DNA of 64,000 nucleotides from Defluviitaleaceae bacterium (GTDB lineage Bacteria > Bacillota > Clostridia > Lachnospirales > WRAX01): the NCBI GenBank assembly GCA_009780415.1, contig WRAC01000001.1, positions 62,001-126,000 on the forward strand, in the 5' to 3' direction. The notes under the pieces were generated by a model. It did not search any database and was not told the origin of the DNA. It saw only the letters and a program-made list of their open reading frames with translations. Numbering within the stretch: position 1 is the first letter of the stretch; each line of letters begins with the position of its first letter. A program made the position numbers and the translations under genes. Positions 25,254 to 33,839 of the stretch are shown in pieces.

Positions 25254-25273
25254 AAGGGCACGAATAAGCCCTT
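25254..25273. terminator. Hairpin after the repressor
   Basis: AAGGGC / GCCCTT with an 8-base loop followed by TGTT; modest terminator between the repressor and the convergent small ORF. Confidence 0.5.
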
Positions 25274-25284
25274 TGTTATCTACA

Positions 25285-25449
25285 TCATTTAATCTTCGAT
25301 AAAACTAGGCAAACTACCAGCGGCTCCGCGCCAACCGGCACATACAGCATCCTTTCCAACCCGTCGTATGTAAAAAAACCGCACTCATAATATTCCAGCC
25401 TCACTTTCTTTTTTTTCAACATAAACTCAAATAAAAATATGACTGCCAT
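25285..25449 (-). CDS. Small protein of unknown function at the prophage edge
   Basis: 54 aa, not in the ORF track. ATG 25449 follows AGGAGAGCG at good spacing. It begins MAVIFLFEFMLKKKKVRLEYY and contains two Cys. A TATAAT lies about 50 bases upstream on the - strand. No family recognised. It converges on the repressor and may belong to the prophage or the host. Confidence 0.5.
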   Translation of the reverse strand: MAVIFLFEFMLKKKKVRLEYYECGFFTYDGLERMLYVPVGAEPLVVCLVLSKIK

Positions 25450-25558
25450 CGCTCTCCTCCCGTCAGGTTGCGAAAATACCGGAAAAGGGCTTATTCAGTC
25501 ATATTATAGTACATCGCGTTAACTACCGACACTGACTTCATGTATTAACGCGAATTAT

Positions 25559-28500
25559 TTAATTACCCATCGATTCGGTTGCAACCGAAAGCATCAGCTT
25601 AATCCGGTTCAACTGATTAACCTCGCTTGCGCCGGGATCATAGTCAACTGCGACTACATTTGTTCCCGGCCAAAGCCTCCTTAATTCTTTAATTATTCCC
25701 TTTCCAGTCACGTGGTTCGGCAGACATGCGAAGGGCTGCGCGCACACAATATTTTTCACGCCGGATTTGATAAGCTCAATCATTTCAGCCGTCAGGAACC
25801 ATCCTTCACCGCTCTGATTCCCCATCGAAACAATCGGCTTCGCCAATTTCGCCAATTCGGTTATTTTCTGCGGAGGCACAAACCTGCGGCTCGCGGTCAA
25901 AGCCTTCCCGGCAAAACCCCTATACCGCTCAATTACCCGTATCATCACATTCGTTAAGCATTTTACCCACCAAGACCCGCCAAAATACTTCCATTTATAC
26001 GTAGAATTATATAAACCATAAAGGAAGAAATCGGTTAGATCCGGCACCACGGCTTCCGCTCCTTCGGCCTCCAAAAGCCCTACAATATCATTGTTAGCCG
26101 TTGGATGATACTTCACAAGTATCTCACCAACCACCCCAACTTTCGGTTTATCAACCGAATTCAACTCTATTTCATCGAAATCTTTAATTATTCCATATGT
26201 ATTCCTTTTTAACTCCCTAAACTTCCCCCTTCGCACCGCGCCCTTCAAAACCCTCACCCATCGCCCGCAAAGCCCGTCAACCGCGCCTTTCACTTTTTCA
26301 TACGGCCTTGTCGCGTACACCGTTCTCATCAGCAAATCCCCATATATCAACGCTTGCATGCTTTTATTCAACAAACCCAGCCCAAGCTTCATGCCGGGAT
26401 GTTTCTCAAACCCCTGCGCCGACAGCGCAATCACCGGAATCCCCGGAAATCCGGCCTTCACAAGCGCCCTCCTGATAAACCCAACATAGTTCGACGCCCT
26501 GCACCCGCCGCCCGTCTGCGTCATCACAACCGAAAGCTTTTCCGTATCATACTCGCCGCTGAAAACCGCCTTCAACACCTGTCCCACAACAATCACCGCC
26601 GGATAACATGCGTCGTTGTTAACGTACCGTAACCCTATATCCACGGCATCCTTGTCCATCGCAGGCAGCACGCGCAAGTCATATCCCTCCGCCTGAAACG
26701 CCTCCTGCACCAGCTCAAAATGCAGCGGGGACATCTGCGGAGATAATACTGTGTGTCTGTATTTCATTTCCCGTGCGAAGAGAGGGAACCCGTCTAAATG
26801 CGGTTTTACATTTTTAACCGAATTAACCGAATATTTCCCGTCTCTTGCGCGAAGCGCCGCAAACAGCGACCTAACCCGGATTCTCGCGCTGCCAAGGTTA
26901 TTGACCTCGTCTATTTTAAGCAGCGTAAAAATCTTACCCTCTCTGTTCAAAATATCCTGAACCTCATCCGTAGTCACGGCATCCAGCCCGCAGCCGAACG
27001 AATTCAACTGAATCAAGTCAATATTCGGTTGGCCGCATACAAATCGCGCGGCTGAATATAGCCTGGAATGATACATCCACTGGTCACGCACATTCAACCG
27101 AATATTTCGGTTATCACCCGGCAAATGGGCAACCGAATCCTCTGAAAGCACCGCAACCCCAAACCCCGTAATCATCTCAGGTATCCCGTGGTTAATCTCA
27201 GGATCGGCATGATACGGCCTCCCAGCCAACACAACGCCCCTCTGCCCGGATTGCCTCAGGTACTCCAGCGCCCTCTCGCCTTCACTTCGCACATCCTCGC
27301 AAAACCGCTCCTGTTCGGTTAAGGCTTTCTTCAGCGCACGCGATATCTCACGCTTAGGCACCTCCGGCAAAGCCGCCGCAAGCCCGTTAAGCAGGGCTTT
27401 CTTGTTATTCAACGTTAAGAAGGGATTCCTGAAATCAATACCTTCCGTACGCAATTCCTCTACATTCAACCGAATATTCTCCGGATAACTGGCAACAATC
27501 GGGCAGTTATAGCAGCTTTCACCCGAATCAGTTTCATCTTTTTCATAAACCACACTGGGATAGAAAATAAATTTCACCCCGTCCCCAATCAGCTCCATAA
27601 TATGCCCATGGGCCAATTTCGCGGGATAACACACGCTTTCGCTGGGCATACTCTCCATGCCCTTCTCATAAACCCCGCGCGTAGTACACGGCGACAACTT
27701 AACCGAATAGCCTAATTCGGTAAAAAGCGTATGCCACAACGGATAATTCTCATACATGTTAAGCACACGCGGAATCCCCACAACGCCGCGCTTTGCCAGC
27801 TTCTCCGGCAGCGGCTCATAATCGAAGACCCTCTTATTCTTATACGCGTACAAATTCGGTAACTCTGAATTCAGCTTAACCGAATCCTCATTACCCGAAA
27901 ACGCCTGTACCCTCTCGCAACGGTTACCCGAAATAAACCGCCGTTCAACCGAATTATCACCGATTTCCGTAAACCTGTTTACCGTCAGCAAGCAATTGTT
28001 CCCGCAGCCCTTACAACGGCTCAAACTAGGCGAAATCCGCAACGCAACAAGCTTCTCCCGCGTCAAAATCCCCGAAGCAACCCGCTCCCCGGCCGCAACC
28101 GCAACCGAACCGCAAGCATACTCATCATCCAAAACGAAAGGGTCAAGGGGCGAAGCTCCTTGCAGGGGCTTGGGGACAGAGTCCTCAAGGTCTTGTCCTT
28201 TATCCCTGGCAATCAAAGCCGCGCCATAAGCCCCCATAAGCCCCGCAATATCAGGCCTCGCGGCCCGTTTCCCGGCAATCTGCTCAAACGCGCGAAGCAC
28301 GGCGTCATTCAAAAACGTGCCGCCCTGCACCACCGCGCGGCTGCCCAAATCCTGCGGGTCGGTGATTTTTATAACCTTTTGCAGCGCGTTTTTCACAACG
28401 CTGTACGCAAGCCCCGCGGCGATATCCCCGACATCCGCGCCCTCTTTCTGCGCCTGCTTAACGCGGCTGTTCATGAAAACGGTGCAGCGGCTGCCCAAAT

Positions 28501-29938
28501 CTATAGGATTCCCGGCGAACAGCGCAATCTCGGCAAACTCGGACGCGGTATACCCCATACTAGCGGCGAACGTCTCGATAAAAGAGCCGCAGCCCGCGCT
28601 GCAAGCCTCGTTCAGCAGCACATTCTCAATCGCCCCATCCTTCACGCGGATGCATTTCATATCCTGCCCGCCGATATCAAGTATAAAATCCACATCCGGC
28701 ACAAAATGGGCGGCGGCACGGTAATGCGCGACGGTCTCAATCTCACCCAAATCCACGCACAGCGCGGCTTTCACAAGATTCTCCCCATACCCCGTCACAC
28801 AGCTCTGCGAAATATATGCACAATCCGGCATAGTTTCATATATGCAATTCAACGAATCAATAATTACTTTCAAGGGATTTCCTTGGTTATTCTGATAACT
28901 GGAATGCAAAAGCTCGCCATCGGCTCCAATCAACGCCAGCTTCGTCGTCGTCGAGCCCGCGTCAATGCCAAGGAAACACGGCCCGCTGTATTCGGTTAAA
29001 TCGGCATGAACAACCGAATCAGTCTTGTGCGATTTCGTAAATTCGGTCAGCGCCGTCTCCGACCGAAAAAGCGGCTCAAGCCTCGCTATCTCAAAATTAA
29101 CCTTCTTATTATTATGTAAGTTATGTATTAATTCACTTAGCGTCAATCCCGGCAAAACCACGCTGTGCGCCGTGCTGTACGCCGCGCCCATCGCCGCGAA
29201 CAAATGCCCGTTTTCCGGCGACAAAGCGTTCCTCTCCTCCAAATTCAACACCTTAACAAACCGCTGCCTAAGCTCCGGCAGGAAATGCAGCGGCCCGCCC
29301 AAAAACATCACGTTTCCGCGGATCGGCTTGCCGCAGGCCAGCCCGCTGATGGTCTGCGCCACAACCGCGGCAAAAATCGACGCCGCCAAATCCTCGCGCG
29401 ACGCGCCCTCGTTAATCAGCGGCTGGACGTCGCTCTTCGCGAAAACCCCGCACCTCGCCGCGATGGGATAAATGTTCGAAGCGCCCTCCGCAAGGCGGTT
29501 CAGCCCGGCGGCATCCGTCTGCAAAAGCGCCGCCATCTGGTCGATAAACGCGCCCGTGCCGCCCGCGCAAATGCCGTTCATGCGCTGCTCCAGCCCGCCC
29601 GTAAAGTAAATAATCTTGGCATCCTCGCCGCCAATCTCAATGGCCACGTCGCACTCAGGCGCGCCAAACCGCACGGCCGTTGCAACCGCGACAACCTCCT
29701 GCACAAAGGGAACCCCTATCCACTCCGCAATGGAAAGCCCGCCCGAGCCCGTAATTACGGCATCAAGCGGCTCCGTCCCAATCTCCGCTTCGGCCGCCGC
29801 AAACAGCGCCCCAAGCGTCTCCGCAATATTAGTAAAATGCCGCGCGTACCGTGAAAAAACAAGGCTTCCGCCCTCGTCCACAACCGCGACCTTCACCGTA
29901 GTCGAGCCTATATCAATACCCAAACGTAATTTAGCCAT
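25559..29938 (-). CDS. Acyl-CoA dehydratase activase-related giant protein (two BadF/BcrA ATPase domains plus DUF2229 and dehydratase-like region)
   Basis: 1459 aa from ATG 29938 (AGGAGGTAGA). Residues ~3-255 and ~315-570 are two ASKHA ATPase domains (LGIDIGSTTVKVAV; LGIDAGSTTTKLAL) with the cluster loops CAGGTGAFIDQM and CSAGCGSFIETF. Then come a Cys-rich region (CKGCGNNC), a DUF2229 domain and a C-terminal part like the 2-hydroxyacyl-CoA dehydratase subunits. Known relatives couple ATP hydrolysis to electron delivery for radical dehydration of acyl-CoA; this stand-alone fused form has no proven substrate. A dispersed repeat is inserted in frame near residue 580-600. Confidence 0.85.
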   Translation of the reverse strand: MAKLRLGIDIGSTTVKVAVVDEGGSLVFSRYARHFTNIAETLGALFAAAEAEIGTEPLDAVITGSGGLSIAEWIGVPFVQEVVAVATAVRFGAPECDVAIEIGGEDAKIIYFTGGLEQRMNGICAGGTGAFIDQMAALLQTDAAGLNRLAEGASNIYPIAARCGVFAKSDVQPLINEGASREDLAASIFAAVVAQTISGLACGKPIRGNVMFLGGPLHFLPELRQRFVKVLNLEERNALSPENGHLFAAMGAAYSTAHSVVLPGLTLSELIHNLHNNKKVNFEIARLEPLFRSETALTEFTKSHKTDSVVHADLTEYSGPCFLGIDAGSTTTKLALIGADGELLHSSYQNNQGNPLKVIIDSLNCIYETMPDCAYISQSCVTGYGENLVKAALCVDLGEIETVAHYRAAAHFVPDVDFILDIGGQDMKCIRVKDGAIENVLLNEACSAGCGSFIETFAASMGYTASEFAEIALFAGNPIDLGSRCTVFMNSRVKQAQKEGADVGDIAAGLAYSVVKNALQKVIKITDPQDLGSRAVVQGGTFLNDAVLRAFEQIAGKRAARPDIAGLMGAYGAALIARDKGQDLEDSVPKPLQGASPLDPFVLDDEYACGSVAVAAGERVASGILTREKLVALRISPSLSRCKGCGNNCLLTVNRFTEIGDNSVERRFISGNRCERVQAFSGNEDSVKLNSELPNLYAYKNKRVFDYEPLPEKLAKRGVVGIPRVLNMYENYPLWHTLFTELGYSVKLSPCTTRGVYEKGMESMPSESVCYPAKLAHGHIMELIGDGVKFIFYPSVVYEKDETDSGESCYNCPIVASYPENIRLNVEELRTEGIDFRNPFLTLNNKKALLNGLAAALPEVPKREISRALKKALTEQERFCEDVRSEGERALEYLRQSGQRGVVLAGRPYHADPEINHGIPEMITGFGVAVLSEDSVAHLPGDNRNIRLNVRDQWMYHSRLYSAARFVCGQPNIDLIQLNSFGCGLDAVTTDEVQDILNREGKIFTLLKIDEVNNLGSARIRVRSLFAALRARDGKYSVNSVKNVKPHLDGFPLFAREMKYRHTVLSPQMSPLHFELVQEAFQAEGYDLRVLPAMDKDAVDIGLRYVNNDACYPAVIVVGQVLKAVFSGEYDTEKLSVVMTQTGGGCRASNYVGFIRRALVKAGFPGIPVIALSAQGFEKHPGMKLGLGLLNKSMQALIYGDLLMRTVYATRPYEKVKGAVDGLCGRWVRVLKGAVRRGKFRELKRNTYGIIKDFDEIELNSVDKPKVGVVGEILVKYHPTANNDIVGLLEAEGAEAVVPDLTDFFLYGLYNSTYKWKYFGGSWWVKCLTNVMIRVIERYRGFAGKALTASRRFVPPQKITELAKLAKPIVSMGNQSGEGWFLTAEMIELIKSGVKNIVCAQPFACLPNHVTGKGIIKELRRLWPGTNVVAVDYDPGASEVNQLNRIKLMLSVATESMGN
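28135..28204. repeat. Two-hairpin dispersed repeat (family 1), copy inside the activase gene
   Basis: A ~60-bp unit beginning AAGGGTCAAGGGGCGAAG and ending CCTCAAGGTCTT. In the activase frame it encodes about 22 residues with no stop (KGQDLEDSVPKPLQGASPLDP), between the second ATPase domain and the Cys-rich region. Other copies: 30845, 43612 (inverted) and 45909. Confidence 0.85.
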
Positions 29939-29949
29939 TCTACCTCCTA

Positions 29950-30113
29950 AGAGCCTGTCTAGTATCTCCATTCCGGCGTCTTTTCGGTAAATTTTCCGTT
30001 ATGCGTCGTCACGAAAAACCTTCCGTGCCTTCGGGCACGCGCAGTTTTCCGTTCCTAGCCTAACGAAAAATTTACGCGAAAATCCACCGAAAGCGAGATA
30101 CTAGACAGGCTCT
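29950..30113. repeat. MITE-like palindromic element A, copy 1
   Basis: 164 bp with perfect 19-bp terminal inverted repeats starting AGAGCCTGTCTAGTATC. The interior is partly palindromic and has no ORF. An inverted relative with about 85% similarity by eye is at 58340-58501. Confidence 0.85.
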
Positions 30114-30254
30114 GAAAACTAAAATCAATCCCATTAAAAATTATAATATCGCCCAATAATATTTTCAACGCACAAAATTTATCACAAATGTAATTTTTTA
30201 TCCAATCGGTGACGATATTAATAATACGCTGTATAATACGGGAGGGGTATCCTT

Positions 30255-30830
30255 ATGTCTGAACCGGCACTTAAATACGATGATTACCAATATGAAAAGC
30301 TTAACGGAAAAATTACCGCAATGGCGCCAAGCCCAAATGTGAACCATACAAAATCCGCCATCAATATATTTAAAATTTTTGACCGTTACCTTGAAGGTAA
30401 GCCTTGTGAGGTTTTTTCCGAGGGCTATGACGTTCATTTATCAGAAAGCGATTACGTAATTCCGGACATGATGGTCGTATGCAACAAAGATATCATTAAA
30501 TACGACGGTATATACGGCGCGCCCGATTTGGTCGTTGAAGTCCTCTCACCGGGCACATCCAGAAAAGACCGCGGCTACAAAAAGAACCTCTACGAAAAGC
30601 ACGGCGTAACCGAATTTTGGCTGGTTTCAACCGAAATGCGCTCCATCGAGGTATATTTGCTGACAAACGGACGCTATGAATTAGACGATGTTTACACAGT
30701 TTTCCCGGAATCCTTAATCAAACGGATGCGCGAGGAAGGCAAAACCGAATTCGTAACCGAATTCAACCCCGCGATTTTCCCAGAGCTGATTATCAAGCTT
30801 GACGAAGTATTCAAAGATCTGATCAACTAA
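30255..30830 (+). CDS. Uma2-family putative endonuclease (DUF820)
   Basis: 191 aa. PDLVVEVLSPGTSRKDRGYKKNLYEKHGVTEFWLV is the Uma2 signature with the D...ExLSPxT...K residues of a restriction-endonuclease-like fold; YVIPDMMVVC supplies the upstream Asp. GGGAGGGG precedes the ATG and a TATAAT lies at 30232. The family is mostly uncharacterised and common on mobile DNA. The last 40 codons contain three AACCGAATT words. Confidence 0.85.
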   Translation: MSEPALKYDDYQYEKLNGKITAMAPSPNVNHTKSAINIFKIFDRYLEGKPCEVFSEGYDVHLSESDYVIPDMMVVCNKDIIKYDGIYGAPDLVVEVLSPGTSRKDRGYKKNLYEKHGVTEFWLVSTEMRSIEVYLLTNGRYELDDVYTVFPESLIKRMREEGKTEFVTEFNPAIFPELIIKLDEVFKDLIN

Positions 30831-30844
30831 CCTGCCCAAATATG

Positions 30845-30902
30845 GAAGGGTCAAGGGGGCATACCCTTTGCAAGGGTTTGGGGACAGAGTCCCCAAGGTC
30901 TT
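30845..30902. repeat. Two-hairpin dispersed repeat (family 1), intergenic copy
   Basis: GAAGGGTCAAGGGGGC...CCCCAAGGTCTT after the Uma2 gene. The two stems are AAGGG..CCCTT and TTGGGGACAGAGTCCCCAA, with paired changes relative to other copies. Confidence 0.85.
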
Positions 30903-30925
30903 ATCTTTATATATTTTATATATAA

Positions 30926-31057
30926 TACCATGTTGCAATCTAAGTGATAGTAAGTTTTTACTGACGGCGCAAAAACCGCGCCATGGGCAAGTCGTACCGC
31001 GCTTCGCTACAGCGTACGACATTGCTCACTAACTATCACTATGATTGCAAGATGGTA
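30926..31057. repeat. MITE-like palindromic element B, copy 1
   Basis: 132 bp; ends TACCATGTTGCAATCTAAG and the near-perfect inverse GATTGCAAGATGGTA, with an inner hairpin GTCGTACCGCG..CGTACGAC. It is directly upstream of the EF-hand gene and forms its leader. Confidence 0.8.
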
Positions 31058-31072
31058 AGAGGAGGCATTGCA

Positions 31073-32260
31073 ATGAAGATAGCCAGCAGTAACGTACAAA
31101 TGTCGGCTGTCAGCTCGCGTGAGCAATCGGTCAGCTTCAGGCACGAAACCACGCAGATTTTCACAACGCAGGGCGCGCTGCGCGAAGCCGGGCTCATTGG
31201 CTCCGGCGTATCGCTGACCTTGTCCGACGAAGCCCGCGCCGCGCTGGAGAAAGCGGCGGAGGAACCCGAGCAGAACAACAGCCTCACGGACGAAATGAAC
31301 CGCGCGCAGAATGACCGCATACGCAGCTTTATCAACAACTCGAACAACATTTCTGTCAGGCATTTATCCAGCCGGTTTATGCTGTCGCATAACGAGTTTA
31401 AGATGGATCTGCTGCGAAGCATGATGGAAGCCCTGACAGGCCGGAAATTCCGCGTTAACCCGCTGCCCGAGATGGGCGGTCAGCAAGGCCAGAACCAAGT
31501 CTCCGCCACGCAGGAGCATATACAGGCGCAGTGGAGCCGGATCAGCCAGCTCCAGATGAGCCAGCAGGATTTGCAGGCCCTGCAAGACCGCCAGCCCGCC
31601 GTTCTAACCTTCACAAACGTTACTTTGGAGCGGTTTGAGCGCGAAAACGTGTGCTTCACGGCTCAGGCGCACATCACAACCGAATGCGGGATGGAAATCG
31701 ACATCGACATCGCCCTCAACATGACCAGGGAGATTTACGAAAGGTTTGATTTCTCGTCATTCACCACCATGCAGTTCGTTGACCCGCTGGTAATCAACTT
31801 CGACACCGATATGGCGCGTTTATGCGACACGAAGTTTGAGTTCGACCTGGACGCAAGCGGCACGCCCAACCAGATTTCCAGGCTGCTGCAAGGCTCCGGC
31901 TATCTGGCGAAATGCAACGGCTCGGGCGAGGTTCAGGACGGCAGCCAGCTCTTCGGCGCGCTCTGCGGCAACGGCTTCGCGCACCTGACCAAATACGATA
32001 CCGACGGCAACGGCTGGATCGACGCCAACGACGAGGTCTGGGACAGCCTGCGCATCTGGGTACATAACCCGGACGGCACGAACAGCCTCTTAGCTCTGGG
32101 CGAGGTCGGCATCGGCGCAATCTTCCTGGGCTCCGTGGAAACGGACTTCACACTGGCAGGCGACAGCGGCGACGTAAACGGCATGCTGCGCCGCACCGGC
32201 TTCTTCCTCTTCACGGACGGCAGCGCCGGCACCGTGCAGCATTTGGATTTGAGGGTATAA
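31073..32260 (+). CDS. EF-hand-containing protein of unknown function
   Basis: 395 aa from ATG 31073 (AGAGGAGG). The 30983 start runs through the MITE and is rejected. The C-terminal ~120 residues resemble the tail of RTX/hemolysin-type proteins: QLFGALCGNGFAHLTKYDTDGNGWIDANDEVW with an EF-hand DTDGNGWID and WDSLRIWVHNPDG. There is no signal peptide. The middle is Gln-rich. Probably calcium-binding; location and role unknown. Confidence 0.65.
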   Translation: MKIASSNVQMSAVSSREQSVSFRHETTQIFTTQGALREAGLIGSGVSLTLSDEARAALEKAAEEPEQNNSLTDEMNRAQNDRIRSFINNSNNISVRHLSSRFMLSHNEFKMDLLRSMMEALTGRKFRVNPLPEMGGQQGQNQVSATQEHIQAQWSRISQLQMSQQDLQALQDRQPAVLTFTNVTLERFERENVCFTAQAHITTECGMEIDIDIALNMTREIYERFDFSSFTTMQFVDPLVINFDTDMARLCDTKFEFDLDASGTPNQISRLLQGSGYLAKCNGSGEVQDGSQLFGALCGNGFAHLTKYDTDGNGWIDANDEVWDSLRIWVHNPDGTNSLLALGEVGIGAIFLGSVETDFTLAGDSGDVNGMLRRTGFFLFTDGSAGTVQHLDLRV

Positions 32261-32266
32261 AAAAAT

Positions 32267-32304
32267 CAGGGGCAGACCTTATGCTTCATCTGCCCCTGTT
32301 GCAC
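32267..32304 (+). terminator. Terminator after the EF-hand gene
   Basis: CAGGGGCAGA / TCTGCCCCTG 10-bp stem with a 12-base loop preceded by an A-run. Downstream T-tract is short. Confidence 0.65.
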
Positions 32305-32449
32305 CCGCTGTGTTCACTTTCACTGCCCGTTCATTTGGAAATCTGTCTGATTATTAATAATCCTACTCTATTATACACTATACGTTTGGATTTGTCAATA
32401 TAAATTAAATACAATTTGTAATCCCTCTTTCCCGGCTTTTCCGCATAAT

Positions 32450-32478
32450 TTGACATTCCGTCCCGTTTAAGGTATAAT
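32450..32478 (+). promoter_or_regulatory. Promoter of the DUF1576 gene
   Basis: TTGACA (32450-32455), 17 bases, TATAAT (32473-32478), 34 bases before the start codon. Confidence 0.85.
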
Positions 32479-32511
32479 TAAGTCCGTATAGTATGGATAA
32501 GGATTGATTTC

Positions 32512-33813
32512 ATGCGAAATTTCCACAATCTACGAAAGCGCGAGTTTATGCCGTTTTCGCTGATGATATGTGTGAACCTTGCGTTGCTTGCTTTGGGCTT
32601 TATTGCGGACGGGCCGGCTGAAACCTGGGCCGGCTTCACGCGGATTATCCAATCCCGGTCTATCCTCGTCACCGACTATATATATATAGGCGGCATCGGC
32701 GCGACGCTGATGAACGTGTCCATCGTGGGCCTGGCCTGCACCGTCATGCTTATCCGGCTGGGACTGAAACCCGGCGGCGCGAACGTCATGGCGGTTTGGA
32801 TGTCCATGGGCTTTGCGTTCTTCGGCAAAAACGTGTTCAACATGATACCGCTGACCATCGGCGTCTGGCTTTATTCCAGGTACGTCAAACACCCGTTCTC
32901 CCAGCATTATCTGGGCGCGATGCTCGTCTCAACCCTCTCGCCCACCATCTCCGAGATCGCGTTCATGGGCGTTTACAGCCGCTTTATCGAGATTCCGGCG
33001 GGTATCGCAATGGGCTTCTTCATCGGCTTCATCTTCCCCGTCATATCCGCCGAATCCGTTAAGACGCACAACGGCTTCAACCTCTACAACATGGGCTTCG
33101 CGGGCGGCGTGGTCGCCACCGTCCTAGCCACGGGCTACCGCAACCTGGGCATACCCGTGCGCCCCGCCTCGTACTGGTCAAGCGGAAACAACGTATTTAT
33201 GGCAGCTTTACTGTACTCCATCTCAGCTTTAGTCCTTCTCATCGGATTATTTTTTGATTCAACCACAAAAAGCGCAAAAAAACACAAAAAAGAGCCGATC
33301 CTGAAAAACCTGCGCGGTTTCAGGCGTATTCACGGCCACAGCGGCAGGCTCCTCACCGACTACTACCAAATGTACGAAAACAGCATATACATAAACATGG
33401 CCTGCCTCTGCGCTTTCGGCACAACCATCGTCCTGATTCTGGGCGCGCAGCTCTCCGGCCCGGCCGTCGCGGGCATCCTGACCATGATGGCCTTCGGCTC
33501 CCTCGGCAAGCACATGCGCAACGTCACGCCCATCATCATCGGCGCGATCCTCTCCGACTTCGCCAACAACCTCGACCCCGCCGCCCCCGTAAACATCGTC
33601 GCCATCCTCTTCTCAACGGGCCTCGCGCCCCTCGCCGGCGCATACGGCCCAATCTGGGGCATCATCGCCGGGTTCCTGCACGTAAACGTCGCCACCTACA
33701 TCGGGAGCCTAAACAGCGGCCTGAACCTCTACAACAACGGCTTCGCGGCGACCTTCGTAGTCATGTTCCTGCTGCCCGTCATAACGATATTTAAAAAGGG
33801 AGAAAAGTATTAA
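32512..33813 (+). CDS. DUF1576 membrane protein
   Basis: 433 aa with about ten to twelve hydrophobic segments. It has an internal duplication: GFNLYNMGFAGGVVA near residue 190 and GLNLYNNGFAATFV near 405 are equivalent, each at the end of one half, as in inverted-topology transporters. DUF1576 proteins are widespread in Firmicutes and have no known substrate. Consensus promoter and AAGGA site upstream; probably single-gene. Confidence 0.8.
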   Translation: MRNFHNLRKREFMPFSLMICVNLALLALGFIADGPAETWAGFTRIIQSRSILVTDYIYIGGIGATLMNVSIVGLACTVMLIRLGLKPGGANVMAVWMSMGFAFFGKNVFNMIPLTIGVWLYSRYVKHPFSQHYLGAMLVSTLSPTISEIAFMGVYSRFIEIPAGIAMGFFIGFIFPVISAESVKTHNGFNLYNMGFAGGVVATVLATGYRNLGIPVRPASYWSSGNNVFMAALLYSISALVLLIGLFFDSTTKSAKKHKKEPILKNLRGFRRIHGHSGRLLTDYYQMYENSIYINMACLCAFGTTIVLILGAQLSGPAVAGILTMMAFGSLGKHMRNVTPIIIGAILSDFANNLDPAAPVNIVAILFSTGLAPLAGAYGPIWGIIAGFLHVNVATYIGSLNSGLNLYNNGFAATFVVMFLLPVITIFKKGEKY

Positions 33814-33839
33814 AAAGGGAGGATTGCTCCTCCCCGGGT

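Larger units (their letters stand above)
9541..25550. mobile_element. Compact prophage or domesticated phage-particle locus
   Basis: Order from right to left: repressor (+), then on the - strand a Zn-ribbon-like protein, DnaD-like replication protein, ArpU/sigma-like regulator, TerS, TerL, portal, scaffold, capsid, head/tail connectors, tail-tube candidate, FN3 protein, hub candidate, BppU-kelch fibre, holin, amidase. All frames are open. No integrase, recombinase, tape-measure protein or att repeats were found, so the ends are set by gene content only. Confidence 0.8.
11980..31700. repeat. Region dense in the word AACCGAA(T/A)T / (A/T)TTCGGTT
   Basis: By hand count about 115 ACCGAA or TTCGGT hexamers lie between 14.0 and 30.8 kb, in both orientations and all frames, against about 8 expected by chance and about ten in the 32 kb from 32 to 64 kb. 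A further ~8 are at 12.0-12.6 kb. They are nearly absent from 9.5-11.98, 12.6-14.0 and 29.1-29.94 kb. Confidence 0.85.

Noticed and set aside
28160-29854. Large + strand ORFs opposite the activase gene
   Set aside because: They mirror the high-GC third positions of a well-supported - strand gene with clear domains.
30983-31072. N-terminal extension of the EF-hand ORF
   Set aside because: It is translation of MITE-like element B; the ribosome site AGAGGAGG selects the ATG at 31073.
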